A stretch of DNA of 64,000 bases from UBA10649 sp963793105 (GTDB lineage Bacteria; Actinomycetota; Actinomycetes; S36-B12), in NCBI GenBank assembly GCA_963793105.1, contig CAWBZB010000004.1:1-64000 (forward strand). The letters run 5' to 3'. Positions 18,268 to 27,136 of this stretch are shown one piece after another; the first letter of the stretch is position 1, and each line of letters starts with the position of its first letter. The notes under the pieces are model-generated. The model ran no database searches. It had not been told where the DNA came from and saw only the letters and a list, made by a program, of their open reading frames with translations. Made by a program: the position numbers and the translations under genes.

Positions 18268-19135
18268 TCAGTCCGTGCCCGGATCGTCCACGGGGGACGG
18301 GCGCGGGTCGAGGGGTGAGATCTCGTCGTCGTCGAGGCCGGAGAGATCCGGCTCCGTCGCCCCGCGACGCCGGGCGCGGCGCCGGTCGTTGAGCAGCGCC
18401 ACGCGCGACCGCCATGGCGACCAGCAGGAGCATGGGCCCGGCCAGCAGCATGAGGTTGATCGGATCTCCGGTCGGAGTGGCCACGGCCGCGAAGATCAGG
18501 ACGATGATGACGATCCATCGCCACCAGCCGAGCAGTCGGCGTCCCGGGAGGACTCCCGCGAAGTTGAGGAGCACGAGCAGCAGCGGGATGAGGAAGCCGA
18601 TCCCGAAGACCAGGATCGTGCGCAGGAAGAAGGACAGGTAGCGGTCGACCGAGACGATGTTCTCGACGTTCTCCGGGGTGAATCCCAGCAGGATCTCCAG
18701 GCCGAAGGGCAGCACGGTGTAGGCGAGCAGGACGCCGCCGAGGAAGAGGGGGGTGGCGGCGGCCGCGAAGCCGAAGGCCCAGCGACGTTCGTGCCGATGC
18801 AGCCCCGGCGTGATGAAGCGCCACAGTTGGTACAGCCAGACGGGAGCCGCCAGGACGAGGCCGGCCACTGCGGCCACCTGCATCTGCAGGATGAACGGAT
18901 CGGCCACGCCGGTCAGGGCGAGGGTGACGTCGCGTCCCTCCGCGCGGGCAGCGTCGACGGCCCCCATGAAGGGCGCAGCCAGCCAGGCGAAGAGCTCGGG
19001 GTAGTAGATCCAGCCGACGACCATGCCCAGGCCGATCGCGATGCCGGCCTTGACCAACCGTGAGCGCAGCTCACGAAGGTGGTCGGTCAGCGGCATCGCC
19101 GCGGTGCCCTTGGCACCGCGTTCCTTGATCGCCAT
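18268..19135 (-). CDS. tatC: Sec-independent protein translocase TatC (one frame break)
   Basis: The twin-arginine signal receptor of the Tat system. The product (about 288 residues) begins with the conserved cytoplasmic MPLTDHLRELRSRLVKAGI, has six membrane segments, and contains WLYQLWRFITPGLHRHERR and FGIGFLIPLLLVLL. A one-base insertion near 18404, in the last helix, throws the frame off; the alternate frame continues VALLNDRRRARRRGATEPD and ends DDPGTD at a TGA at 18268-18270, a normal actinobacterial TatC tail. The repair falls at a synonymous GCG/GCC alanine codon. tatA lies 21 bases upstream in the same operon. Confidence 0.92.
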
Positions 19136-19156
19136 GGGGGACGCTCGGGTTCGACG

Positions 19157-19402
19157 CTAGCTCTCGGTCCGCTCGGGTGCCGGCTCGTCCTTGGCGGCGG
19201 GTGCGGGCTCGGTCGTCTCCGGCGCCGCCGGAAGCGAGGCAGCCGAGGCATCTGCGTCGTCGGCCAGGCCCTTGGTCTCGGCCTTGAAGATCCGCAGGGA
19301 ACGTCCGACGCCGCGGGCCGCGTCCGGGAGCCGCTTGGCTCCGAAGAGGAGGACGATCACCGCGACGAGCAGGACGAGTTCCCAGCCCCTAGGCAGATTC
19401 AT
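19157..19402 (-). CDS. tatA: Sec-independent protein translocase TatA
   Basis: An 81-residue TatA/E-type pore subunit: one N-terminal transmembrane helix (WELVLLVAVIVLLFG), the FGAKRLPDAARGVGRSLRIFK amphipathic helix with the conserved FGxxxLP pattern, and an acidic/proline-rich tail. The ATG at 19402 follows AAAGGAGAC. It precedes tatC and follows pafC, the order known in other actinobacteria. No tatB is present in the window. Confidence 0.95.
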   Translation of the reverse strand: MNLPRGWELVLLVAVIVLLFGAKRLPDAARGVGRSLRIFKAETKGLADDADASAASLPAAPETTEPAPAAKDEPAPERTES

Positions 19403-19438
19403 CCGTGTCTCCTTTGGCGTTCGGTGGCGGTTTCGGCT

Positions 19439-20386
19439 CTAGCCTACGTCGTCAGGGTACGCCGCCAGCGCCGCCTGGGCAGAATGCGCCACCTCGGCGA
19501 CGAGTTCGGGCGGCTCCTCGACCACGGCGGCACCCTTGAGCGACAGGACCAGCCGCAGCCCCCAATCGAGGGAGTGCAGCGGCAGGCGCACCCTGGCTCC
19601 CCCGTCCGCCCGCTCCTCGACGACCGACCCGCCGTGCACGTCGATGATCCAGCGCGCTGGCGGCCGCACCTCGAGTACCGCGATCGTCAGCGCGGCAGTT
19701 TCGTCCTCGCGGGGTTCTCGCCCATCGTCGGGGGCGTCGGCAGCTGCCCGCGCCGGTCGGGCGGAGATCACGCGGTCGAGCCGGAAGGTCCGTCGGGCGC
19801 CGGCGGAGGTGCAGTACGCCTCGAGGTAGCCGATGCCGTCGACGACCAGCAGTCGTTCTGGCCTGACGATCCGTTCGGTGACCTCATCACGGGTGGCAGC
19901 GGCGTAGACCAGGTGCAGGTCACCCCCCTCGCCAAGCGCCTGGTCGACGGCATGCGTGACCTCGGGCGGGACGTTCACCTGCACGGCGACATAGCGCTCG
20001 GACGCTCCCTCGCTTGCCACCCTCTCGATCTTCGCGGCCGCCGTGATGATCGCGTCGCGGTCCTCGATCCCGGGCAGCTGAGCGAGCATGCGCAGTGCCA
20101 CGAGCAGCGTCACCGCCTCCTCATGCGTCAGCTGCAGGGGACGGTCGAGAGTCTGCGGGTCCAGCACGTGGATGACCCCGTCATCCCAGAACTGGATGTC
20201 GACCAGCTGGTCGGGGCCGTAGCCCGGAACGCCGCAGACGACCAGCAGCCACAGGTCTCGCTCGAGCTGCTGCGCCGACACCCCGAAGTGCGCGGCGCAC
20301 TCCTCGACGGTGACGCCGTCATGGGCCAGCAGCCACGGCACCAGGGCCAGCAGCCGGGAGAGGCGCTCTGAGGCGCTCTCACTCAT
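19439..20386 (-). CDS. pafC: WYL-domain transcriptional regulator PafC
   Basis: A 315-residue regulator with an N-terminal helix-turn-helix (ERLSRLLALVPWLLAHDGVT onward), a WYL domain in the middle (VIRPERLLVVDGIGYLEAYC-like region around residues 170-200) and a C-terminal WCX-type extension. In mycobacteria PafB and PafC act together (PafBC) as the activator of most DNA-damage genes independently of LexA. The ATG overlaps the pafB stop (ATGA), implying coupled synthesis. The frame is intact. Confidence 0.93.
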   Translation of the reverse strand: MSESASERLSRLLALVPWLLAHDGVTVEECAAHFGVSAQQLERDLWLLVVCGVPGYGPDQLVDIQFWDDGVIHVLDPQTLDRPLQLTHEEAVTLLVALRMLAQLPGIEDRDAIITAAAKIERVASEGASERYVAVQVNVPPEVTHAVDQALGEGGDLHLVYAAATRDEVTERIVRPERLLVVDGIGYLEAYCTSAGARRTFRLDRVISARPARAAADAPDDGREPREDETAALTIAVLEVRPPARWIIDVHGGSVVEERADGGARVRLPLHSLDWGLRLVLSLKGAAVVEEPPELVAEVAHSAQAALAAYPDDVG

Positions 20387-21372
20387 GTCACACCACCCTG
20401 CGCCGGTGGCCCATGCGCGGCGGCGATGAGGCGCAGCGCCGAGGCCACCTCGGCGACGAGCTCGGGAGGCTCGACGACAGTGGCGTCGGGTCCGGCGGCG
20501 CAGACGAGCGCGGACAGCTCCGCCAGGGTCCCTTCGATCGTGATCAGTTCCGTGGACCACGCGTCAGGGTGCGGCTCCGCGGCGCGTCTGCGCAGGGACG
20601 CGGCGGCGAGGGGCCGGACCCTGATCGTCGCGCGGAGGGACGGCTCCTCCCCCGGTCCGCCGATCGCGTACGCCGTGATGTCGAAGTCCTCGGGGGGCTG
20701 CTCGCGCTCCCGCCCGGTGATGTTGACCGTCCCAGTGATCCGGGAGAGGCGGAAGGTCCGCTCCGCTCCGCGGTCGTGGTCGTAGCCGATGAGGAACCAA
20801 CGCGCAGAGGAGGACCTCAGTCCCCAGGGCGAGACCGTGCGGACCTGGGTCTCCGGGTCCGTCGGCGCCCGGTATTCGAACACCACCGCCCGGTTCTGGC
20901 GCATCGCGCCCATCAGCGGCAGCAGTGCGACGTCCCGCGCAGTGAGCAGGTAGCTGCCCTGGAGGCCGGCCGGCGCCCAGCCGTGGGGATCGGAGCCGAC
21001 CGTCTCGAGCTTGCGCAGCGCCGTGCCGGCGACGGTGCCCACGACGGCCTGTCCCCACGCCTGGGCGGCGACCGTGACTGCGGCCCGCTCCTGGAGCGTG
21101 AGGTCGATGCCGTCGAGCGCGTACCGGTCCTGCGGGATGAGGTAGCCGGCGACCTCGCCGTTGACGTCGACGATCGTCTCGACAGGGATGCCCATCGAAC
21201 GCAGTTCGTCCTTGTCCCGTTCGAACATGCGCTCGAAGGCTCCGTCGGAAGCGGCGTCCAGGTACCCGGGTATCCGTCGACGGATCTCGGCCCGAGGGAC
21301 AGCCGCCGTCGTGCCCATGAGGCACAGGACCAGGTTGAGGAGCCGCTCGGTGCGCTCGATGCGGTCGGCCAA
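20383..21372 (-). CDS. pafB: WYL-domain transcriptional regulator PafB
   Basis: A 329-residue partner of PafC with the same layout: N-terminal winged helix (ERTERLLNLVLCLMG; FERMFERDKDELRSMGIP), WYL domain (WGLRSSSARWFLIGYDHDR and RTFRLSRI) and a C-terminal WCX-like domain. The likely start is TTG at 21372, five bases past the FKBP stop; I accept it because ADRIERTERLLNL is the normal PafB N-terminus and no ATG or GTG is in place. It overlaps pafC by four bases. PafBC is expected to respond to single-stranded DNA or an associated signal during DNA damage. Confidence 0.93.
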   Translation of the reverse strand: MADRIERTERLLNLVLCLMGTTAAVPRAEIRRRIPGYLDAASDGAFERMFERDKDELRSMGIPVETIVDVNGEVAGYLIPQDRYALDGIDLTLQERAAVTVAAQAWGQAVVGTVAGTALRKLETVGSDPHGWAPAGLQGSYLLTARDVALLPLMGAMRQNRAVVFEYRAPTDPETQVRTVSPWGLRSSSARWFLIGYDHDRGAERTFRLSRITGTVNITGREREQPPEDFDITAYAIGGPGEEPSLRATIRVRPLAAASLRRRAAEPHPDAWSTELITIEGTLAELSALVCAAGPDATVVEPPELVAEVASALRLIAAAHGPPAQGGVT

Positions 21373-21377
21373 GGCCG

Positions 21378-21740
21378 CTAGGCCACGTTGAGCAGGTCGA
21401 TCACGAAGACCAGGGTGCGGCCGGAGAGCCGGTGACCACTGCCGGCCTCGCCGTAGGCGAGCGCAGGCGGGATGACGAGCTGGCGGCGGCCGCCGACGCG
21501 CATGCCGGGGATCCCCTCCTGCCAGCCGGCGATCAGGCCGGTGAGCGGGAAGGTGATCGACTCACCGCGATCCCACGACGCGTCGAACTGCTCGCCGGTC
21601 TCGAAGTCGACTCCCACGTAGTGGACCTCGACCCGCCCGCCGGGGACGGCCTCGACGCCCTCCCCCACCACCAGGTCCTTGATCTCGAGCTCCTCCGGAG
21701 CGGGTCCCTCGATGAAGTCGATCTCGGGCTTGCTGGCCAT
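21378..21740 (-). CDS. FKBP-type peptidyl-prolyl isomerase (cytoplasmic)
   Basis: A single-domain, 120-residue FKBP isomerase: VHYVGVDFETGEQFDASWDRG, PLTGLIAGWQEGIPGMRVGGRRQLVIPP and AYGEAGSG are the family's active-site segments. There is no signal peptide, so it should act in the cytoplasm. The ATG at 21740 has AGGAGA eight bases upstream. It sits between a secreted FKBP lipoprotein gene and pafB, and the same neighbours occur in streptomycetes. Confidence 0.95.
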   Translation of the reverse strand: MASKPEIDFIEGPAPEELEIKDLVVGEGVEAVPGGRVEVHYVGVDFETGEQFDASWDRGESITFPLTGLIAGWQEGIPGMRVGGRRQLVIPPALAYGEAGSGHRLSGRTLVFVIDLLNVA

Positions 21741-21796
21741 GGGTGTCTCCTGACGGTGGATGGGTGCTCGTGGTCTCGGCGTGGCCTCGTGAGGCG

Positions 21797-22399
21797 CTAG
21801 CCGATCGAGTCGAGCTGGACCACGAAGACCAGCGTCTCGCCCGGGGGGATCCCCTGCGTGCCCTGGTCGCCGTAGCCGAGGTCGGACGGGATGACGAGCA
21901 GTCGCTGCCCACCGACCTTCATCCCCGGCAGACCCTCCTGCCACCCCGGGATCAGCCCTTCAAGGGAGAAGGTGGCCGGCTGGCCGCTGGTCCAGGACGA
22001 GTCGAAGACCGACTGGATGCCCTGACCCACGCCGCAGTACTGGACCGTGACGGTGTCGCCGGCCTGAGCCTCTGGACCGGAGCCGACGCTGATGTCGGCC
22101 ACCCCGAGCTCCGTGGCAGGAGTCGCATCCGTCGCGATCGTGATGGCCGGAACGCCGGTGGGCTGGATGAGCGCGGTGACCGCGCCGATCGTCGTGCCGT
22201 TGGGCGGCTCGTCAACCGGCATCACCTGGAGGCTCACGCAGTCCAGGGTGACGTAGGGGGCCACAGCGGCCACCTGGCTCTGGAGCGACGTGGGCTCCAA
22301 CTGGGTCGGCTCCACTCGCTCGTCGCTCTGCTGCCCGCAGGCCGTGGAGACGAGCATGAGGGCAGCGGCACCGGCCGTGAGGACGAGGGTCTTGTTCAT
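21797..22399 (-). CDS. FKBP-type isomerase lipoprotein
   Basis: A 200-residue lipoprotein with lipobox LVSTAC (Cys21) after a hydrophobic signal, a linker of about 80 residues, and a C-terminal FKBP domain (VQYCGVGQGIQSVFDSSW; LIPGWQEGLPGMKVGGQRLL; DLGYGDQGTQGIPPG). It should fold exported proteins at the outer membrane surface and be lipidated by the Lgt/Lnt route encoded in part at 8094. The linker (residues about 40-90) may be a degenerate second domain. TAGGCT lies six bases before the ATG. Confidence 0.92.
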   Translation of the reverse strand: MNKTLVLTAGAAALMLVSTACGQQSDERVEPTQLEPTSLQSQVAAVAPYVTLDCVSLQVMPVDEPPNGTTIGAVTALIQPTGVPAITIATDATPATELGVADISVGSGPEAQAGDTVTVQYCGVGQGIQSVFDSSWTSGQPATFSLEGLIPGWQEGLPGMKVGGQRLLVIPSDLGYGDQGTQGIPPGETLVFVVQLDSIG

Positions 22400-22405
22400 G
22401 GGCGC

Positions 22406-22411
22406 AGCCTA
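22406..22411 (-). promoter_or_regulatory. -10 hexamer of a leaderless FKBP-lipoprotein promoter
   Basis: Minus-strand TAGGCT, then six bases, then the ATG at 22399. This probably drives both FKBP genes and pafBC-tatAC downstream. Confidence 0.5.
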
Positions 22412-22423
22412 ACAATGCGTCGA

Positions 22424-23794
22424 TCACATGCTGGCGATGAGCCGCTCGACACGCTCGTCCGTGCTGGCGAAGGGATCCTTGCAGAGCACGGTGCGCTGGG
22501 CCTGGTCGTTGAGCTTGAGGTGCACCCAGTCGACGGTGAAGTCACGCCGACGCTCCTGCGCGCGGCGAACGAAGTCGCCCCGCAGCTTCGCCCGGGTCGT
22601 CTGCGGGGGCACGGACTTGGCCTCGAAGACGTCCAGGTCCGTGACGAGGCGCTCGACGAGCCCGTCCCGCGCGAGCAGGTTGTACAGCCCGCGGTTGCGG
22701 TTGATGTCGTGGTAGGCCAGGTCGAGCTGTCCCACGCGCGCCGAGTCCAGCCCGAGGTCATGCTTGGCCATGTAGCGATCGAGCAGCCGGAGCTTGATCG
22801 CCCAGTCGATCTCCCGGTCGATCTGGGTGGGATCCTCGGCCTCGATCGCCTTGAGCGCCCTGCCCCAGAGCTCCAGGACCCTGCGCGTCGTGCCGGTGGG
22901 CTCGTCGACCAGTCCGCGTCGCTCGGCGAAGTCGGCGGCCTTCTCGAAGTACTCCCACTGCATGGACAGCGCCGACAGCTCGCGTCCCGTGGTGAGCCGG
23001 ACCTGGCGCTTGCCGGTCACGTCGTGACTCATCTCCCGGATCGCCCGGATGGGGTTCTCCAGCGACATGTCGCGCATGACGACGCCCGCCTCGAGCATCC
23101 GCAGGACGAGGTCGGCCGATCCGACCTTGAGCATCGTCGTGGTCTCGCTCATGTTGCTGTCGCCCACGATGACGTGCAGGCGGCGGTAGAGGTCGGCATC
23201 GGCGTGCGGCTCGTCGCGCGTGTTGATGATGGGACGCGAGCGCGTGGTGGCGCTCGACACTCCCTCCCACATGTGGTCCGCCCGCTGGCTGAGGCAGTAG
23301 ACGGCGCCCCGCGGCGTCTGCAGGACCTTGCCTGCCCCGGCGATGAGCTGCCGCGAGATGAGGAAGGGGATGAACCGTTCGGCGAGCTTGGCGAACTCCC
23401 CATGCCGTTCCACCAGGTAGTTCTCGTGGCAGCCGTAGGAGTTGCCGGCGGAGTCGGTGTTGTTCTTGAACAGGTAGATGTCTCCGTGGATGCCCTCCTC
23501 ACGGAGTCGACGCTCGGCATCGCCCACCAGGCCCTCGAGGATCCGCTCCCCCGCTCGGTCGTGGGTGACCAGCTGCAGGAGGCTGTCGCACTCGGCCGTC
23601 GCGTACTCGGGATGGCTGCCGACGTCGAGGTAGAGCCGCGAGCCGTTGGTGAGGAAGACGTTGCTGCTGCGCCCCCAGGCGACGACCCGTCGGAAGAGGT
23701 ATCGGGCCACCTCGTCGGGACTGAGCCGACGCTGGCCGTTGAACGTGCAGGTCACGCCGTACTCGGTCTCGATCCCGAAGATCCGGCGGTCCAT
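22424..23794 (-). CDS. pafA: Pup--protein ligase PafA
   Basis: Joins the C-terminal glutamate of Pup to lysines of target proteins, marking them for the proteasome. The 456-residue enzyme has the glutamine-synthetase-like fold with RRIFGIETEYGVTCTF at the N-terminus (catalytic Glu in IETEYG), the Pup/ATP region LTNGSRLYLDVGSHPEYATA, NNTDSAGNSYGCHENYL and NTRDEPHADA. The frame is intact. The ATG at 23794 is preceded by TAACGT at leaderless spacing, so pafA may be expressed separately from prcBA 35 bases upstream. Its paralogue dop is at 25569. Confidence 0.97.
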   Translation of the reverse strand: MDRRIFGIETEYGVTCTFNGQRRLSPDEVARYLFRRVVAWGRSSNVFLTNGSRLYLDVGSHPEYATAECDSLLQLVTHDRAGERILEGLVGDAERRLREEGIHGDIYLFKNNTDSAGNSYGCHENYLVERHGEFAKLAERFIPFLISRQLIAGAGKVLQTPRGAVYCLSQRADHMWEGVSSATTRSRPIINTRDEPHADADLYRRLHVIVGDSNMSETTTMLKVGSADLVLRMLEAGVVMRDMSLENPIRAIREMSHDVTGKRQVRLTTGRELSALSMQWEYFEKAADFAERRGLVDEPTGTTRRVLELWGRALKAIEAEDPTQIDREIDWAIKLRLLDRYMAKHDLGLDSARVGQLDLAYHDINRNRGLYNLLARDGLVERLVTDLDVFEAKSVPPQTTRAKLRGDFVRRAQERRRDFTVDWVHLKLNDQAQRTVLCKDPFASTDERVERLIASM

Positions 23795-23800
23795 GTGCCT

Positions 23801-23806
23801 ACGTTA
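23801..23806 (-). promoter_or_regulatory. -10 hexamer of a leaderless pafA promoter
   Basis: Minus-strand TAACGT lies six bases before the pafA ATG at 23794, in the short gap after prcA. Confidence 0.45.
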
Positions 23807-23829
23807 CGACGGCGCGACCCGGCAGCCCG

Positions 23830-24522
23830 TCAGGACGCGAGCAACTCCGTCAGGCGGCCGTTGCCGACTCGATGGAACTTTCGTCGCGGCCTCGTCCGGT
23901 CGAGGACCGCGACCTCGAGCTGCGCGGGCGTCAGCTGCCGCCCCTGCTCGGCCCCGTGCTCCCCCAGCAGGCGCACGGCCAGCCGCACGCACTCGTCCAG
24001 GGACATCCCCTCGTGCCAGGCCTCGGCGAGCCCCGCGCTGATGGGCTCGGCCGAGCCGCCCATCGCCACGTAGCCGCGCTCGTCGGCGACCGACCCGTCG
24101 AACATGAGCCGGTACAGCTGGTCCTCGGCAGGGGTGGGGCCGACCTCGGCCACCACGATCTCCACCTCGAAGGGCTTGTTGGTCTCGGTGAAGATCGTTC
24201 CCAGCGTCTGCGCATAGGCGTTCGCCAGGCTTCGCCCGGTGACGTCGGTGCGGTCGTAGGAGTACCCGCGCATGTCGGCCAGCCGGACCCCGGCGACCCG
24301 CAGGCTCTCGAACTCGTTGTACTTGCCGACCGCGGCGAAACCGATCCGGTCGTACAGCTCGCTGATCTTGTGCAGAGCCCGGGAGGGGTTCTCGGCCACG
24401 AAGACGATTCCGCCGCCGTACTGCAGCACGATGACGCTGCGACCCCTGGCGATCCCCTTGCGGGCGAAGTCCGCCTTGTCGCGCATGATCTGCTCGGGCG
24501 ACACGTAGAACGGCACGCTCAT
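23830..24522 (-). CDS. prcA: Proteasome subunit alpha
   Basis: A 230-residue alpha subunit of the 20S core, forming the outer gated rings. Typical features: N-terminal YVSPEQIMRDKADFARKGIARG (the gating helix region), VFVAENPSRALHKISELYDRIGF, and AYAQTLGTIFTE. It lacks an N-terminal threonine nucleophile, as alpha subunits do. The ATG overlaps the prcB stop by four bases (ATGA). Confidence 0.97.
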   Translation of the reverse strand: MSVPFYVSPEQIMRDKADFARKGIARGRSVIVLQYGGGIVFVAENPSRALHKISELYDRIGFAAVGKYNEFESLRVAGVRLADMRGYSYDRTDVTGRSLANAYAQTLGTIFTETNKPFEVEIVVAEVGPTPAEDQLYRLMFDGSVADERGYVAMGGSAEPISAGLAEAWHEGMSLDECVRLAVRLLGEHGAEQGRQLTPAQLEVAVLDRTRPRRKFHRVGNGRLTELLAS

Positions 24523-25364
24523 GACCCGCCCTCCGTCCCGTCGCCGGACATGGGTCCATCCGGTCGCAGGCGCCGTGCATCGAGCATCGTCTGCACCCGG
24601 GGTCCCAGCTCGTCGTCGGCGAGGATCCTCGCGCCGTCGGCGTCGGCCACGGCCACAACCGGGAAGATCCCGCGGGCCATGTCAGGCCCGCCGGTGGCGC
24701 TGTCGTCATCCGCCGCGTCGTAGAGGGCCTCGAGTGCCGCCCTGACGGCATCATCAGTGGACCCCTGCCGGCGGAACAGCTTCTTCAGCGAACCACGGGC
24801 GAACGTCGCGCCGGAGCCCACGGCGTAGAAGTCGTGCTCCTCGTAGCGGCCACCGGTGACGTCGTAGGAGAAGATCCGCCCGGTGGCGCGCGCCTCGTCG
24901 TAGCCGGCGAACAGGGGCACGACGGCCAGGCCCTGCAGCGCCATTCCGAGGTTGCCGCGCAGCATGGTGGCGAGCCGGTTGGCCTTGCCGTCCAGTGAGA
25001 GCGGCAGCCCCTCGATCTTCTCGTAGTGCTCGAGCTCGACCTGGAACAGGCGTACCAGCTCCACCGCCAGCCCGGCGGTCCCAGCGATGCCGATCACGGA
25101 GAACTGATCGGCGACGAAGACCTTCTCGATGTCGTGCTGGGCGATGATGTTGCCCATCGTCGCCCGCCGGTCGCCGGCCATCACCACGCCGCCGGCGGTG
25201 CGCAGGGCGACGATCGTCGTCCCGTGCGGCGCCAGGCCATGGAGCGCCGTGGTGGCGGGATCCGCGAAGCGCAGTCGCTCGGGGTGCAGTGCAGACAGGA
25301 ACTCCACGAACGACGAGGATCCGGTGGCGCGATAGGGCTCGGGCAGTCCGAGGGGCGAGTTCAC
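24519..25364 (-). CDS. prcB: Proteasome subunit beta
   Basis: The catalytic subunit of the 20S core, 281 residues. A propeptide of about 50 residues precedes HGTTIVALRTAGGVVMAGDRR, where the first Thr of TTIVAL is the expected N-terminal nucleophile after self-cleavage. GIAGTAGLAVELVRLFQVELEHYEK and ALYDAADDDSATGGPD are characteristic. The GTG start at 25364 overlaps the pup stop (GTGA) and the stop overlaps prcA, so pup-prcB-prcA are translationally coupled. Confidence 0.97.
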   Translation of the reverse strand: MNSPLGLPEPYRATGSSSFVEFLSALHPERLRFADPATTALHGLAPHGTTIVALRTAGGVVMAGDRRATMGNIIAQHDIEKVFVADQFSVIGIAGTAGLAVELVRLFQVELEHYEKIEGLPLSLDGKANRLATMLRGNLGMALQGLAVVPLFAGYDEARATGRIFSYDVTGGRYEEHDFYAVGSGATFARGSLKKLFRRQGSTDDAVRAALEALYDAADDDSATGGPDMARGIFPVVAVADADGARILADDELGPRVQTMLDARRLRPDGPMSGDGTEGGS

Positions 25365-25559
25365 TGCCCGCCCTTCTGGACGAACGACTTCACGAAGTCC
25401 TCTGCGTTCTCCTCGAGCACGCTGTCGATCTCGTCGAGGATCGAGTCGACGTCTGAGTCCAGCTCGGCGGCCGACGGGTGCGGCGGCCGCCTGCGGCTCG
25501 TCCTCGACCTCGGCGTGACGATCGACCTTGCGCTGCTCGGCGCTCTCTCGCTGCGACAT
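25361..25559 (-). CDS. pup: Prokaryotic ubiquitin-like protein Pup (one frame break)
   Basis: Pup is the small protein tag attached to proteasome substrates. The gene starts MSQRESAEQRKVDRHAEVED, then the frame breaks near 25476 and continues SAAELDSDVDSILDEIDSVL and ends FVKSFVQKGGQ. The C-terminal GGQ is the form that Dop must deamidate to GGE before ligation. The length is 199 bases, one more than a multiple of three; dropping one base of the CCCG at a proline codon (CCC or CCG) yields a normal 65-residue Pup. It is bracketed by dop and prcB in the canonical order. As written, the sequence would not make functional Pup. Confidence 0.92.
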
Positions 25560-25568
25560 GCCGACAGG

Positions 25569-27099
25569 CTATCGCGCCCCGGACGCGCTGAGCCCGTCGA
25601 TCAGCGCGGCGACGTCGGGGGACGCGTCCAGGAGGGCGCCCACGTGATCACGGGTACCGCGGAGCGGCTCGAGAGTGGGCACCCGCAGGAGCGAGTCGTG
25701 CCCGGGAACGTCGAACACGACGGAGTCCCAGGACGCCGCCGCGATCGAGTCGGGGAACCGTCGGATGCACTCCCCGCGGAAGTAGGCCCGCGTGTCCGCG
25801 GGCGCCTGGTCCACCGCGAGGGCGACCTGCTCGTCGCTGAACATGCGTCGCAGCTTGCCGCGCTGCTCCAGACGGGCGGCCAGCCCCCGGTCCGGGCGGA
25901 TGTCGGCGTACTGGAGGTCGATGAGCTGGAGCCGGGGGGAATCCCACAGCAGCCCGTCCCGGCGTACGAAGCCGTCCATGAGCACGTACTTCGCCACCCA
26001 GTCCAGGCGGTCGGCGAGCTCCAGGGGATCGCGATCCAGGGCCGGTGAGGACGTCGCGCCACAGGGCCAGGAGTCGTGTGGTCTCCTCGTCACGCTCGGC
26101 GTGATCCGAACGGGAGCAGAACTCCTCGGCGAGGGCCAGGTACTCCCACTGCACCTGCAGGGCCGTCATGCGCCGGCCATCGGACAGCTCCATGGCGTGC
26201 GTCAGCCCGCAGTCGTGGGAGACCGCGTGCATCTCGGCCACCGGGCGGGCCGGCGTCCAGTCGTGCTCCGCCAGGAAGCCCTCCTCGATCATGGACAGCA
26301 CGACCGCGGTGGTGCCGATCTTCAGGTAGCTGGCGGTGTCGCTGAGGTTGGCATCGCCCACGATGACGTGCAGCCGCCGGAACCGCTCGGGGTCGGCGTG
26401 CGGCTCATCCCGGGTGTTGATGATGGGGCGCTTGAGCGTGGTCTCGAGCCCGACCTCGACCTCGAAGAAGTCCGCCCGCTGGCTCAGCTGGAAGGCGGAC
26501 GTGCGCGGCTCCTGACCGATGCCCAGCCGTCCTGCGCCCGTGTACACCTGCCGGGTGATGAAGAACGGCGTCAGGGAGCGCACGATCTCGGAGAACGGGG
26601 TGGTTCGCCGCATGAGGTAGTTCTCGTGGCATCCGTAGCTCGCGCCCTTGTTGTCGGTGTTGTTCTTGTAGAGCACGATCGGGTTCGCCTGGGGAATCGC
26701 CGAGGCAAGACGCATGGCGGTGCGCATGATCTCGACCCCGGCGCGGTCCCACAGCACCGCGTCGCGCGGATTCGTCACCTCTGGCGTGGAGAGTTCAGGG
26801 TGCGCATGGTCGACGTAGAGGCGCGAGCCGTTGGTGAGGATGACGTTCGCCATTCCCAGGTCCTCGTCGGTCAGCTGCGAGGGATCCGCCTCGGCGCGGG
26901 ACATGTCGAACCCCCGGGCATCGCGGAGGGGGCTCTCGACCTCGTAGTCCCAACTGGCCTTGTGGTGGGCACCGCGCAGGACGTGCTGGCCGTAGGCGGT
27001 CACGATCTGGGAGCTCGACATCATCGGGTTCACGTTCGGGTGGCCCGGGACCGAGATCCCGTACTCCGTCTCGATGCCCATGATGCGGCGGACGGTCAC
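25569..27099 (-). CDS. dop: Pup deamidase/depupylase Dop (one frame break)
   Basis: Deamidates the C-terminal glutamine of Pup and removes Pup from conjugates. Paralogue of PafA with the same fold: RRIMGIETEYGISVPGHP, LTNGSRLYVDHAHPELSTPE (with the catalytic Asp region), NNTDNKGASYGCHENYLM and NTRDEPHADPE. A one-base insertion near 26043 (ACC/ACG threonine codon) splits off the C-terminal 155 residues, which continue ALDRDPLELADRLDWVAKY and end ...LSASGAR. Full length about 509 residues, normal for Dop. GTG at 27099 gives the usual VTVRRIMG start, with only a weak ribosome-binding sequence. Confidence 0.92.
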
Positions 27100-27136
27100 G
27101 GCATGCCCGTCCGCGGCCTCGAGCGAGCCATCGTCA

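Noticed and set aside
17367..18824. Lipid kinase with a 186-residue N-terminal extension
   Set aside because: The extension is an out-of-frame reading of tatC; the GTG at 18266 gives a normal kinase length.
21743..24073. A 776-codon plus-strand open frame opposite pafA and the FKBP genes
   Set aside because: Shadow of well-supported minus-strand genes, with no family motifs.
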